DNA of 64,000 nucleotides from Bryoerythrophyllum caledonicum (taxonomy: Eukaryota; Streptophyta; Bryopsida; Pottiales; Pottiaceae): assembly GCA_963971425.1 (NCBI GenBank), contig OZ020524.1, forward strand, positions 18,045,845 through 18,109,844, given 5' to 3'. A program made the position numbers and the translations under genes. Shown piece after piece: positions 1 through 10,727 of the stretch. Under the pieces are notes generated by a model that saw only the letters and a program-made list of their open reading frames with translations, had not been told where the DNA came from and made no database searches. Position 1 is the stretch's first letter, and each line of letters starts with the position of its first letter.

Positions 1-819
1 TACAGACTACTGTAATGAAAACTACAAATGTGGAACGTAAATCAGAAAGTTTCCGTAACTAAATCTTCATGAAACATCAAAATCTAATGACACACGACTT
101 CGCTATCGCAGGCTCTTACACCAAGATCAAGCGGTGAACCACAATGACCATCTCCAATAACAAAGCATCGAAAACAAAAAGAACGTCAAAAACATCAAAA
201 ACAATCGGTGGCTCTGGTAACTTTTGTCAATCCACTATACTTGAAGATCTGTCACTAACCTGAATAAACAGATTATCTGAGGTCTCTAGTAACAGATCAA
301 GACTTAGTTTAATCACATCCTTCAAATCTTGGTTATCCAATTCAGTTTTCGCTTTGACAAATCTGCAATACGATTGTTTCAACAAAAGTGCTCTCAGCGA
401 CATCGTTTAAATGAGGAAAAGCACCCGCAGCTATTGTGGCATAGCAACAAAGCAAATTCTTCATGCAAGCACTTCACCATAACATGTCTGCGAATGTCTA
501 GATGTCCACTCAAATTCCGAAATCACAAGACATCAAAATCGAGGTAAACATGACACTAATACTACGTCGAGTAAACGAACAACGTGAAGAGAAGCACATT
601 CTTTAACTCAGAGAATCGGTGCCAAACACGAAAACGTCATATCTGATAATGCTTAACCTGCCACTATAAGCTAGCTCTACGACATTGATTTCCCTACAGC
701 TGCATATGAGTTAAAATCCTCCCTAAAGCACTCATGAAATCCAAAGCTCTTTTGAGATTGAAAAAGTTGCACTTCTTTGAAATTTCTTCCTTCAATACAG
801 GTTCCACACGGAAACATTA
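1..819. other. No gene recognised
   Basis: Mixed-composition DNA with only short chance ORFs on both strands. It could hold downstream exons or 3' UTR of the minus-strand gene whose exon lies at 820-1191, but no exon was convincing. Confidence 0.4.
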
Positions 820-1191
820 TCATCCCAGATTTTTAGATACAAAACAGATGCCCTGGACAAAAAGTACCAAGGAGATAAAAACAATAAAGGCCAGAAGAAC
901 GCACGCATTTATGACAGGTATCCATTTCGTGGTAGCAAGGCGGGCAGCGGGACTGTCCACATGTAATATCTCCTCCTTCAAAGTAGTCACCAACTTGTGA
1001 AACTTCTGAGGCTCTTCCTTGACTTCGTTTACCATCCAATGAGGAAGCCACGCATTATAAATATGCATTTTCTTTTCCTTCATCTGCTCTTCTTTTTTCT
1101 GCGCCTCGAGCGCCGTTTTCATTGAGAAGGCTTCAGTTTCCATACCTGTCAACACAGGTGGTGCAGCAGCAATCACATCTGCAAATCCCAT
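820..1191 (-). CDS. Possible small single-pass membrane protein or exon, function unknown
   Basis: A 123-codon minus-strand ORF. The N-terminal part begins MGFADVIAAAPPV. A charged middle (about residues 25-45, Lys/Glu-rich, EAQKKEEQMKEKKM) looks helical. Near the C-terminus (about residues 90-115) is a strongly hydrophobic stretch, VINACVLLAFIVFISLVLFV, fitting one transmembrane helix, so the product would be tail-anchored or a bitopic membrane protein. The composition looks coding and there is no obvious repeat match. I do not recognise the family. The first ATG sits just after a sequence resembling an intron acceptor, so this may be an internal or terminal exon of a larger gene that starts near the GC-rich stretch at 2.6 kb. 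No function is assigned. Confidence 0.4.
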   Translation of the reverse strand: MGFADVIAAAPPVLTGMETEAFSMKTALEAQKKEEQMKEKKMHIYNAWLPHWMVNEVKEEPQKFHKLVTTLKEEILHVDSPAARLATTKWIPVINACVLLAFIVFISLVLFVQGICFVSKNLG

Positions 1192-2580
1192 CTTGACGTG
1201 ATACGGGAATCAAACTCCAGAATTATCAGTTATTCCTCTCAGGAATAGGATCCTGGCAACGTTTGCATCATTATTGATGCCACCACCCTCAGAGCTGCTT
1301 CCAGTGAAATCTTCGACGAGAATAAAATAGTGCTCGTTTCTGATAATTCCTCCCAAACAAAGCAAAACGAGCGATCAATTTCCAAAGAGACACTCAGCAC
1401 AACGAACACGATGTACAAAATAACATCCATAGCAGAAAGGTTGCGACAACGACTGTACCCTAATTCAATTGATGAGCTCACAAATGCCCTTAAACTAATG
1501 TCAATCACATGCGTAACAGAACCGTAGCTATTGCTAGTGAAAGTGCAAACATGTCGAAGGGAAACGTATTGAATTGAATTTCGTCTTTCGCACTTATAAG
1601 GAGTCTCCATGCAAGGGCGAAGCTAGCACCAATTGGACTTCTCAAAATGCGAAGCCGAGGCTAATTAGGGCTACCTTCGGGAAGCCTGCCGGAAGTTCCG
1701 CCTGTTATATTAGAACAGATATTACAACTAGGAGTGACTAGTTAGTCAACCATCTAGACCCTGACATAAGCAAACGAGATTTCTGTTGAATAATGCAAGC
1801 CAGTCTAATGCTCCAACTCATATTCTAGCAACCATAGCTCTTTAACAATATTCCGTTCCATGAATGCATCAGTGACCATAACAGAAGCACGAAGACGATC
1901 AGGAAGTTCCAACTACGCTGCAACTTCAAGCAAAATAAGCCTGTAATGGATTCTAGATGAAATGTGAGAATCTAATTAGACAAAGCCATAGCCAACGGGC
2001 AGAGAAAGAACGATCGCCTAATGACTACGCTCTCTCACAGACCGCCCGTGACAAGCCTCCGAACAACAAACAACATCTAATAATTCCGTTCCTCCTTAGT
2101 CTCCCAACCAGAACCTAATCCGCAACCATAGTCCAAAATAGAACGCGCCATAGGAACATAATTGCGCGTCTCAAATGGCATTCTAGCATTAATCACTCAT
2201 AACGAACATCCAAGCGCCTCTTCCGCAACGACTTTACCTCTGCTGAGACACCAATCCCGCACTTGCAACCAATTCCTGAAACCGCTTCACACAGGCTTCC
2301 CATCGTCCAACCAAAACACCGCTACCGCTCCCGGAACAAAGCCACCATCCACGCAAGCCGCTTACCGATACTAACCGCACAAAAACTAGCGCAATCCAGC
2401 ATCCAATTCAAAGACACACACTCTCGTCCTCCTGAAAACGTAATCCTCCAGCTCCCGTCGCCCACTCCCTCACTACATTACAAAGAGCCTTACCTCAAGC
2501 AAAGAACATCCAACGCCAATTAGAAACGAGCGCGCTCCAGAATCGTCCCCGGAAGCGCACGCATCTAGACTCCAGAATTG
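1192..2580. other. No coding region supported; possible introns or 5' region of the minus-strand gene
   Basis: Short overlapping ORFs on both strands have no consistent frame or domain. The stretch lies between the minus-strand exon at 820-1191 and the GC-rich stretch at 2.6 kb, so it may be intronic. Confidence 0.35.
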
Positions 2581-2870
2581 AAGCCGGCTCAAGATGGAGA
2601 GAGTGATCTACGAGTGGCGGCGACCAGGGGCTAACGTATGGCGATCGAGAGGAGGGAGCCTCAGAAGCGTAACCGCCTGTCGAAGGCCGGCGGTGCCTGG
2701 ATCGTGGCAGGAGCCACGGCGTCGTCGGAGACGCTGCGGCAGCAGCAGCAGCAGCGCAAGGAAAGCGTCGTCGGAGAAGAACGAGGGCCTCGCTGCAGAC
2801 AAGTGAGACAACTCCTCCAAAACAGAGGACGACTGAAAAACAGTTACTCCACCTAAACCCGGCACACTAC
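2581..2870. promoter_or_regulatory. GC-rich upstream stretch with a short GCA repeat
   Basis: Composition shifts to GC-rich, with a (GCA)n run at about 2738-2757. ORFs are open on both strands, as expected from GC richness alone. It may be a shared promoter and first-exon region between the minus-strand exon at 820-1191 and the zinc-finger gene at 3231. No single reading frame is supported. Confidence 0.3.
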
Positions 2871-2908
2871 ATTACCTCCACCGAGATGTCCCTCCTTCGT
2901 AAATGATA

Positions 2909-3161
2909 TGACGGTTTAAGGTATACGCCACAGAAGGAAGGAAAAATCTCGGCGGAACCAAAACCCGACGTTCACGGCACCTAAAGTCTACGGCGATCGA
3001 AGATTATGTCAGGTGACAGTTTTGAGAGAGGGCACGGTCATAGGGAGCAGCGCGGGTTTAAGTGAAGTGACGGATTTTAGATGCTCGATCTCAGTCGAAA
3101 TCCGTCACTGTAGATATTTGCAGATTTTGTAGTGAAGGATTTCGGGTACAGTGACGGTTTT
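2909..3161 (+). promoter_or_regulatory. Cluster of GTGACGGWTTT motifs upstream of the zinc-finger gene
   Basis: TGACGGTTT-like motifs occur at 2909, 3013, 3067, 3132 and 3151. One copy at 3067-3077 pairs perfectly with AAATCCGTCAC at 3098-3108, an 11-bp inverted repeat with a 20-nt spacer. TGACG is a known core for plant bZIP (TGA-type) factors. All copies lie within 330 bp upstream of the ATG at 3231, so a promoter role is inferred. Confidence 0.4.
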
Positions 3162-3230
3162 GGGAGGGAGACTCACAACTGGTTAAGGGTTGTGTGAATC
3201 TGCTCGCCAGCTTGTGGGCCTTAGGCAGCG

Positions 3231-4311
3231 ATGGCGTCCTGCTGCTTCTCTAATTCCATCTCTCACTCCCTACTCCCAGTTCAATTGAGTAGTACACTCT
3301 ACGCATGTCAGAAGAATCGAGATTCGGTGCAACGGAAGTCCGTATTCGGTCTCAGGACGGGGTTGGTCGAGTGCGGCGGCGCGAGGCCGCTTCAGAAAGA
3401 TGTCTTGGGGATAAGGAAGCGTAGGGCGAGAATGAGCGTGTGTAGAGGGAGTTTAACTGACCTTACGGTGTTCCTGTTGCTGGCGGATATAGATCCAGAG
3501 AATTTGCAGAATTTAATAGTTGGGGCGAGTGTCTTGGTTGCCACTTCTGCTTCTCTTTATTACGGCCTCCAGGTAAATCATTCGTCTCACCCCAAATGCG
3601 TTATGAACCATCGGAATGTTTGGTGTGAATCGTCGTTCTCTGTCAGATACAGTTAGCGGCTCTTGTATATCGCCCCAAGATAGATGATGAAGGAGTTTCT
3701 ATTGTATGCGGATAGAGAATGTTAAGGAATGCTGTCGTCCTTGTTAATTTGGTTAATTTGGCGGAGGAGGTGAGAGCTGTGAATTCTTCTTAGTAACGGA
3801 GTGAACGGGAATCCAATGCAGGGTGAACCAGTAACATGCGCCAAGTGTGGAGGAAACGGTAAGCTGCATTCTTTCTCCTTGCTAGTAGTAGAAGCTTGCA
3901 TTCTTCAGTAAACATACTCTGTGTTTCTGTCTGCTTTTTCTGTGTTTTTTCAAAAGAGTTTCTGCCACTTCGAGCTGTGTGATTAGTTGGAGATTCATGG
4001 CTCTCAAGTATCATTATTTGTTTGCACTAGGAGGAACAAAATGTGTATTCTGCGTAGACGGCAAAATGAAGACTGAAGGCGGAATAACAGATTGTCGCGT
4101 CTGCAAGGGAGTAGGTAAAATATCTGTTAAACTTGGAAATTCATTTCCTTGAAAAGTCTCGGATCTCTTTCTGAAACGGTGAACTTGCTTCTGAATGTAG
4201 TACTTGCAGCAATTGTTGTTTCGTAATTGACATCAGGAAATGGCTTTGTGTTCAACAGGCTTGATTCTTTGCAAAACATGTAAAGGGTCTGGATACTCTC
4301 GACGTATGTGA
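3231..4311 (+). CDS. Plastid DnaJ-type zinc-finger protein (BSD2/LQY1-like group), four exons
   Basis: Predicted exons are 3231-3572, 3822-3858, 4031-4114 and 4259-4311; all introns are GT-AG and the phases agree. The product is 171 residues. Residues 1 to about 85 are rich in Ser and Arg and look like a plastid transit peptide. Residues about 92-112 ([19 protein letters not shown]) form one membrane helix. The C-terminal half has four CxxC pairs, at about 120/123, 131/134, 148/151 and 159/162, in a DnaJ cysteine-rich arrangement ([28 protein letters not shown]), ending YSRRM. There is no J domain. This matches small plant plastid proteins of the DnaJ cysteine-rich superfamily, which act as zinc-dependent chaperone or disulfide factors for photosynthetic complexes. 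The closest kin, from memory, is the group around Arabidopsis At5g17840. The protein probably sits in a plastid membrane, likely the thylakoid. Exon borders are inferred from splice signals and family fit. Confidence 0.85.
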
Positions 4312-4857
4312 CGCTGTATATGTACACAGAATAGACTAGTTTCGCTTAGAAGTCAGATTGGACTTTAGTTCTTCTTTGATTTTATTCCTTATTTAGTAGA
4401 ATTGGATGTAAAAATCCACCCAAAGAGTCATATTTGAAAGTTGAGAGAGTGTATTTGACCTAATTTGAGTGGTTAACCCTTACACGTTTGAGAAGCCACA
4501 TTTGGGTTGCAACATGATGTTTTCGATGTATTTTACATACAAGGTGTAAGAAATGATGTATACAATAGTTTCAACAGTTTGTATTTGTGTTGGGCCCAAA
4601 TGTGTGACACATGGTATTTCAAATTTAGATCGTTATTGCAATTGCTACATGTTTGAGATGTTGTAAAATGGTCATGTATTCTACATGTATGATGTTGTAT
4701 TCGAACATGATAAGGTTCAGATATTGAAATGATCTCGAAATGAATGTTAGTTGAAGAATCTTCAATTTGAAGGTGTTACTGTGTCTTGCCAAATTTTTAT
4801 ACATGTTTTGCATACTGAGTAAAATATGTGATCGTGTGTATGGTCCCCCATAGACCT
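4312..4857. other. 3' flank of the zinc-finger gene, no further gene seen
   Basis: AT-rich DNA with no coding signal; the 3' UTR and terminator of the upstream gene should lie here. Confidence 0.4.
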
Positions 4858-4861
4858 TTAA

Positions 4862-5662
4862 CCCTTTAGCGCCAAGGAAGCTCGAAATGGGACTCCAGAG
4901 GTGCTCAAACTCAATTTGCACAAAATCCATGAGGAACTAGGCTTTGAGATATGAGGTTTACATTTGCGCACTCGTTACACGAACACTCTCCAACAATGAG
5001 ATCATGATTTGGATTTATAGAACTCTTGGAAAAGCTAGGAATACAACACAAAATACACCATATACACTCAAATACAGTGAATACAGTGAATACTATGCCA
5101 CATACTATGTTGTATTTCACACACATGCACATTGATTTTGGTCTTAAATTTTCGATTGAACTTGGTCTTTAAGACATTCTTCATTGTTTAGTGATTGTTG
5201 ATCTCTCTCCTCACATACGAAACTTCCGTTTCGATTCGTATAAGGTTGGAACATTTTTGTATACAACCCAGTAGGAAAAAGAAAAAAAATCACCAATAAT
5301 TGGGTATAAATATTTTCTTCACATATAATATGTCAATGCCAAGCTATCAACCTAGTGCACATGTGAACCGATCTAATTCAAAGTAAAAAAATTCTTGCAA
5401 GACTCTATTGATAGTTAAAGTAGTACACCCTCCAAATTCCACAGTTTTCACTACCAATATATGGTAACTTTAAACACTATAATCTATTCCATCAACGGTT
5501 GGATGTTGTGCAAAATTTCCCCAAAGTTGAGATCATGGGTTAAGTTCAATTTTGTAAGGTTAGATATTAATATTAGTCATTGTATTTCCATCAATTCTGG
5601 TTCAAAGAAAAAAATCAGCAGAATTCTTAGTTTCTCCAGAAACATCCCTGGGTGCTGAAGGG
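4862..5662. mobile_element. TTAA-flanked miniature transposon, family 1, copy a (801 bp)
   Basis: The ends are inverted: CCCTTTAGCGCC at the left and GGTGCTGAAGGG at the right. TTAA lies on both sides (4858-4861 and 5663-5666), as expected for a 4-bp target duplication. The interior is non-coding and resembles 24954-25730 along its length (shared stretches such as tcaatttgca and ctaggctttgagat). TTAA duplication with CCCT-type ends is the hallmark of piggyBac-like elements; no transposase is present, so family membership is inferred. Confidence 0.6.
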
Positions 5663-5666
5663 TTAA

Positions 5667-6844
5667 GGGTTAAGGCCTTTGGAATTGAAGTATTTGGATG
5701 TAGAATTTACAACTAGCAAGAACTTTTAATGATGAATATTCATAGAATATTTAATGATGGATATTTTTAGGATTTTCAATTATTTCCAAAAAATCAAGGC
5801 CCAATAAAAATACCTTCCAAATTTGATCCAACCATATTGAATTTTTGAAAACTTTTTCAAAATTGATATATGTTGATTTTTAATATAACTTTTTTGATTG
5901 GTAGAAACATATTCAGGACTCTTTTGCACACAAAATTGGTAAGTTTACAATTGTTATAGTATAAAACACCTTAGAATACATTTTGTATAATCATTGCTAT
6001 TTATAAGGCATTGAAATTTGTACACTTTTGCTCAATGACTACAATGTGACAAGTTCATGTTGTAGGCTGCAAATGTTTTGAAAACCTATAGTCTCATGTT
6101 TCATTTTGAAATTTTGACATCATTTCTAAATTTTACATGGTGTTTATATCTATATTGTTCTCATTTTCTTTCAAAGATCATAAATTTGATTTTATAAGAC
6201 ATGATTCGAACCTGAATAAGTTGACAAATGTGACTGAATGATTGAGACACCATATTGTGCAACTACCTCAAAACCTCCAATCATCTTAGTACAATATAAA
6301 TATCAATAATCATATTGTAACCAATCTCCTCAATTTTCTTGGACATTTATAATTGTAGATGCAAACATGTTTATTAATGGGCCCACGGAAGCTTGCAAAT
6401 ATGTCCCATTTCTACTCTTGAAACTTTTATATTTGTCTCATCTTTTGCTAGAAATACCATGAGCAGACTTGTAATACCATGGGCCATTTTGTGGCTATTT
6501 ATATTTATTCAACATACTACAAATTTCAATGTGTTTACCTAATAAGAACTCGATTCACTTTACATTTGACATCATAGTCAATGTAATGAAATACCACATG
6601 AATTGAAATGGAATTAGGTTGCACATTTGTCTTTTCCTATTTTATCATGTTCTTAGCTAAAGAAATTGCTACTACATTGTCCGTGTACATGTGACCTCTA
6701 TCATTAGATTTAACTAAGCTACTATGTCTTGAACAATGTTCCAAATGCACTTATATAATAGGCTCTTACTATATTGTTGCAAAACTTAAGAGGCTTTTCC
6801 AATCGGTATAACTTGGATCAGTTTTGGAAAATAACACTTTCTGT
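5667..6844. other. AT-rich DNA, nothing recognised
   Basis: No ORF above background and no clear repeat partner in the window was noticed. Confidence 0.4.
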
Positions 6845-7315
6845 TGTGTCTTCTTCTTCTTCAGAAGAAGAACTTTGTTTCCCACGAGCGAGCTGGAGTG
6901 AATCAAGTGTTTGTTCGTCCCACTACTAAACCAATGTCCGCCAGACATAGGTTTAGTAGTATGGAACTACTTTCCCTTCTCGAGGATAGACATTATATAA
7001 CCAGTAACTAGTAACCAATAACCGGTAACCATTAACCAAAGACCAAGGATCAAATTAGAGCCACATGGCATAATCTGAAGAGATGAGATGTAGAAGTTGA
7101 GTGTGTGCTTTCGGGAGGTTTTAGGAGGAATCATTTAATTTGGGAAAAGGTTGGTTATTTTCAATTTTTGCTTGAGTAAGAGAATGGACATTGCATGTTG
7201 GATAGCAATGGTGTTAATTTTTGTGAATGTCTTTTTAATTGGATTAATGGGGATATTGAATGTTTTTTTGAGACTTTTCATAAGAGGATAAAGGTAGTGG
7301 CTCCAGGAATGCTAT
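6845..7315 (-). mobile_element. LINE 3' end (C-terminus of ORF2 plus 3' UTR), copy A
   Basis: On the minus strand the stretch encodes the tail of the same protein seen at 56095-57437 (INTIAIQHAMSILLLKQKL) and then the shared 3' UTR. The element ends at the left in a GAA/TTC-rich tail near 6850-6870. It is 5'-truncated, as is usual for LINE copies. The shared 3' UTR motif (accagtaactagtaacc region and a 'gtttagtagtatgg' stretch) also occurs at about 20.8 and 56.2 kb. Confidence 0.65.
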
Positions 7316-7982
7316 CATGTAAGCGGTGAGTGGTGAGCACTGAATTTTTGATTATTTTTTCCAAAGTATATTTTCAAATTTTGAAAGGAAAGCCTATGGC
7401 TGTAGGTTATATTTAGGCTACATTAACATTTGAAAATAAACATGTAAGAATTTACAACAACTAGATACTTGGACATATTGAAGTTTGAATGTTTGAGGTT
7501 TTTATTGCAACAATTTAAGTAAATACGTAGTAGAAGCAAAATTTGGCAATTTTATTGAAGACACTAATCATTTAATGTCTCGGTCATATCCTTATAATAC
7601 CTAGGTGATATCCATGTAATACCTAGTTGATATCCGTTGTGTTAAGTCTACTTCAAATTGAAAAATTAAATACTTCAATTGAAAGTATCCGAAAACGAGA
7701 AATATGTGCACTATGAAACATTTAACACGTGAGATACGTTACAAATTTGCAATAGATATTTGATCCCAATCAAATTGAATACTCTTGTAATAAGAAGATT
7801 TTGAATCATTTTGGCATCCATATACTATAGAAATTCTAGAACATTCAGATGCTCGTGTCATGAGGTTTAGGGAATGAAGGTAGTCCTCACTACTTCTCCT
7901 GCGGTCCTACCTCCTCACATTCCACATACTCCAAGGATGTGTCGAGGCTCGTTTGGATTTTCAGGCACAAATGTAACCATTC
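7316..7982. other. AT-rich DNA with a short tandem motif at 7583-7641
   Basis: Mostly featureless. At 7583-7641 a unit like TGATATCCATGTAATACCTAG repeats about three times at 22-24-bp spacing and closes with TGATATCCGTTGTGT. A related array is at 13315-13396. Confidence 0.45.
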
Positions 7983-8460
7983 TTGAATTGAATGGCCCTC
8001 CGTAGCTCCAATCCTTCCGCCACTAAGATAGGAGATGTGCTTGATACCATAATGCTAAGTCATCGGAAGGCCACGGATTGGCTGCAGGATTGCACCGTCG
8101 AAGTCTTGTCAGGGTATGGGACTTCAAACTCCTCAATCGTTAGAGTATGGAAAGAACCATCAAGGAATATGACATTGCGCGGTTTGCAGTTGCGGATCCA
8201 CTGACTAGAACTAAGCTGATGCCGACTTCGTAAAAACGTGTGTAAAAGTGGATGGTGCTTTAGCCAATGCTCGTCATCATCATCTCCTACAGTCCTTCCA
8301 TCACAATATTTTGTCCCCACTCTCTATAAGGCCAATCGCAGAGATGCTCTGATTGCAGTGCTATCAACGAGCCGTTGGATTTGCTTTGAGGTGACTCGAA
8401 ATTGCATTGTTTGGAAGAGGTTTGGCGGAAGGGCATCAAACCCCTACTGATATTGGAATA
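7983..8460 (+). pseudogene. Possible coding relic, unrecognised
   Basis: A stretch of higher GC than its AT-rich surroundings. Frames at 7992-8204 (MALRSSNPSATKIGDVLD...) and 8238-8450 have a more coding-like composition. No domain is recognised and no splice model is convincing. It could be a decayed exon of a mobile element or a captured gene fragment. Confidence 0.25.
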
Positions 8461-9898
8461 ATCCAAAATAATAAAGCTTAAGGAGGGTGCACTCTTAAAA
8501 TTAGAATGTGCTAACCTAATTAGAAAATTACAACGTTGCAAAGATGAAAAGATTGTACAATCATGTAAATAAATGTTTTTTAAACTATAAAACTACATCT
8601 TACGGTAGCTATTTGTTCGTGCTTGTGGGCCAACCATACTTCAACAGACGGTGTCGTGGAGAGCGAATTTGCCTTGAGAAAACACCGGGTTCTTGGCTGC
8701 TACCTGTTTTAGTCAAAAGATAAGGAAGATGCAACAAATATAAACTTCTTCAATAAACAATGATGTCCAAAGCCTTGATCTTCATCAAAAATTGAATTCT
8801 TGGTTCATCTTGACAAATCCTTGCAAGTAGTCAAACATACTAGTTGTATAAACTTGGGGAAATAGAACCCCTCCTCACTAAATCAGATAGTTCTACTTCA
8901 TATATCATTACATAAGAACATGCAATAGCTTTTTGAAAAGCTAATACAGTAAGGCTCCTATATGCAAATTTTCAATACAAAAAATTTAATACAACTACTT
9001 CTATGAAGAGTCAAAGTCCCTGCTTTTAATTTCTCAAGGCAGTCAACCCTTTCTCATTCAAAATAGCATAACTCTTGCAATATAATTTAAAATAAAAAGT
9101 GTAATAGCTTTTTGTAGAGCTAACAACAAGATGTACTAGCGGCAAAAGTTTCAACTCTACGACTCTATACACAATGAACTATGGTTGCTCAAAGTCACTA
9201 CCTAAAACTTGTGGAGAAAGCCGCTCCTCCATGAACACCCCTTCAATTGATTAAGTTCCACAGCTCCGTAGTAACTTGGATTTGAGCTTCAAATAGCTCA
9301 TTGAAAAGCTATTACAATTATTTTTATACAAATTAAGTTTCACAATCTCAATCCTTGCGCACGGATTTCCACATAGAATCGAAGTTACTGCTCTTGAAAC
9401 TCATGGTAGCGGTACCTTTCTTTATTCAAATCCACACGATGGCTTTCACATAACTCCAATTGGAGCGTGTGATAGTTTATAAGAAAGCTATTAACAAGAA
9501 CTATAACAAATTTCTAAAAATTGACATCAAACCTAAAAAAACTCTACCTGCCACTAGAAAATCAGAGCGTCTTTAAGTACTAAAGGAAGAAAGAGGGGAG
9601 GGAGGAGGGAAGGAAAGCCAAGGGTCAACATGAGCCCATGCCTCCCTAGCCTTACTTCTGATTCATCCTCGATCACCAAAGTCAATTCACCTCCAAATCT
9701 CATCCTTATCTCCCCACATAAGCCTAGATTGACTTTTATTTCCTATCCTATAACTCTACTACTAGCTGGCTCTACATTTGTCCCCTCTAAAATAACACCA
9801 AACCTTATATCTCTTATTTTTACTTTGAACTAAAATATCATAGCACTATGTTTAAGTTTTTTGATCTTTGAAGCAATTGGGAAACAATTTAAATCTCT
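8461..9898. other. AT-rich DNA, no gene seen
   Basis: Only short chance ORFs. A purine-rich run (gaaggaagaaagaggggaggg) lies near 9585-9615. Confidence 0.4.
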
Positions 9899-9901
9899 TC
9901 A

Positions 9902-9931
9902 GAGTCGCGGTGCAGTCACCGATCGCGACTC
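9902..9931. repeat. Inverted repeat GAGTCGCG / CGCGACTC
   Basis: A perfect 8-bp stem with a 14-nt loop at the start of a GC-richer patch (9900-10165). The patch has a minus-strand ORF of 88 codons without a recognised domain. It is not a tRNA: no T-loop consensus is present. Confidence 0.35.
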
Positions 9932-10165
9932 AATTGGCTGGCTGAGCATATCCGTTGTAAAATGCCGGTCTCGGATTGATGCCTTGGCCTGTCTGAGTGA
10001 CAAATACCCACGTGGTCCGGGGACTACTGAAATATGAGCAACTAATAGCCTGTGGATACCTCTAAACCCTGAGCTATTAACAAGTGCAGTAAATGCCCTC
10101 CAACATAAACTTCTCGCCTTGTAAGGTATAATTGAGGATAAAACCGTTTGTCTTATTCTCCACAA

Positions 10166-10727
10166 CTACCCTTATCAACTAAATTCTCCATTTTTCTTCT
10201 CAATCTGAATTTTTATATTATATTGTATTATATTGTATAGCATCACGACAATGGGATAAATTTTAATTCATTAGAGTTGTTATACTCAACTGTCACTAGG
10301 TAATTTGTAAGTAAAATAAAACAATGTGGTATAAGTTGAATGGATTGAGAAAAGAATGAACTAGAATTGTTATTCACAAATTTATTTGGAATGACATACG
10401 AAGATAAAATGGAACATCTTGGTTTTGACACCAAAGAATCATAGGTTGGCGATGATATAGACAAAAACCAAATCATACAATGGCGATGATAAAAACAAGT
10501 GCTGCCATCGCGTCTCCAATATTTGCATCTCAAAGATTCAAACAAAACGGTTGTAGCAGGTTGTTCACATCGTTTGACAAGTGTCAGAGGATCCTTGAGT
10601 CATCCCAAACAAAGCTGTCAATGACAAAGACCGACTGCAACAACCAAAGTCACATCATTGGTTAATAAATGCTTCAGTCGGAATTTATAAAGTACAATGC
10701 AAAATTTAAAACTAAGTAGTGAAGAAC
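10166..10727. other. No gene recognised
   Basis: AT-rich DNA downstream of the minus-strand methylase-like relic; it may hold its 3' part, but no exon was identified. Confidence 0.35.

Noticed and set aside
9902-9990. Possible tRNA near the GAGTCGCG hairpin
   Set aside because: No T-loop or anticodon-arm match on either strand.
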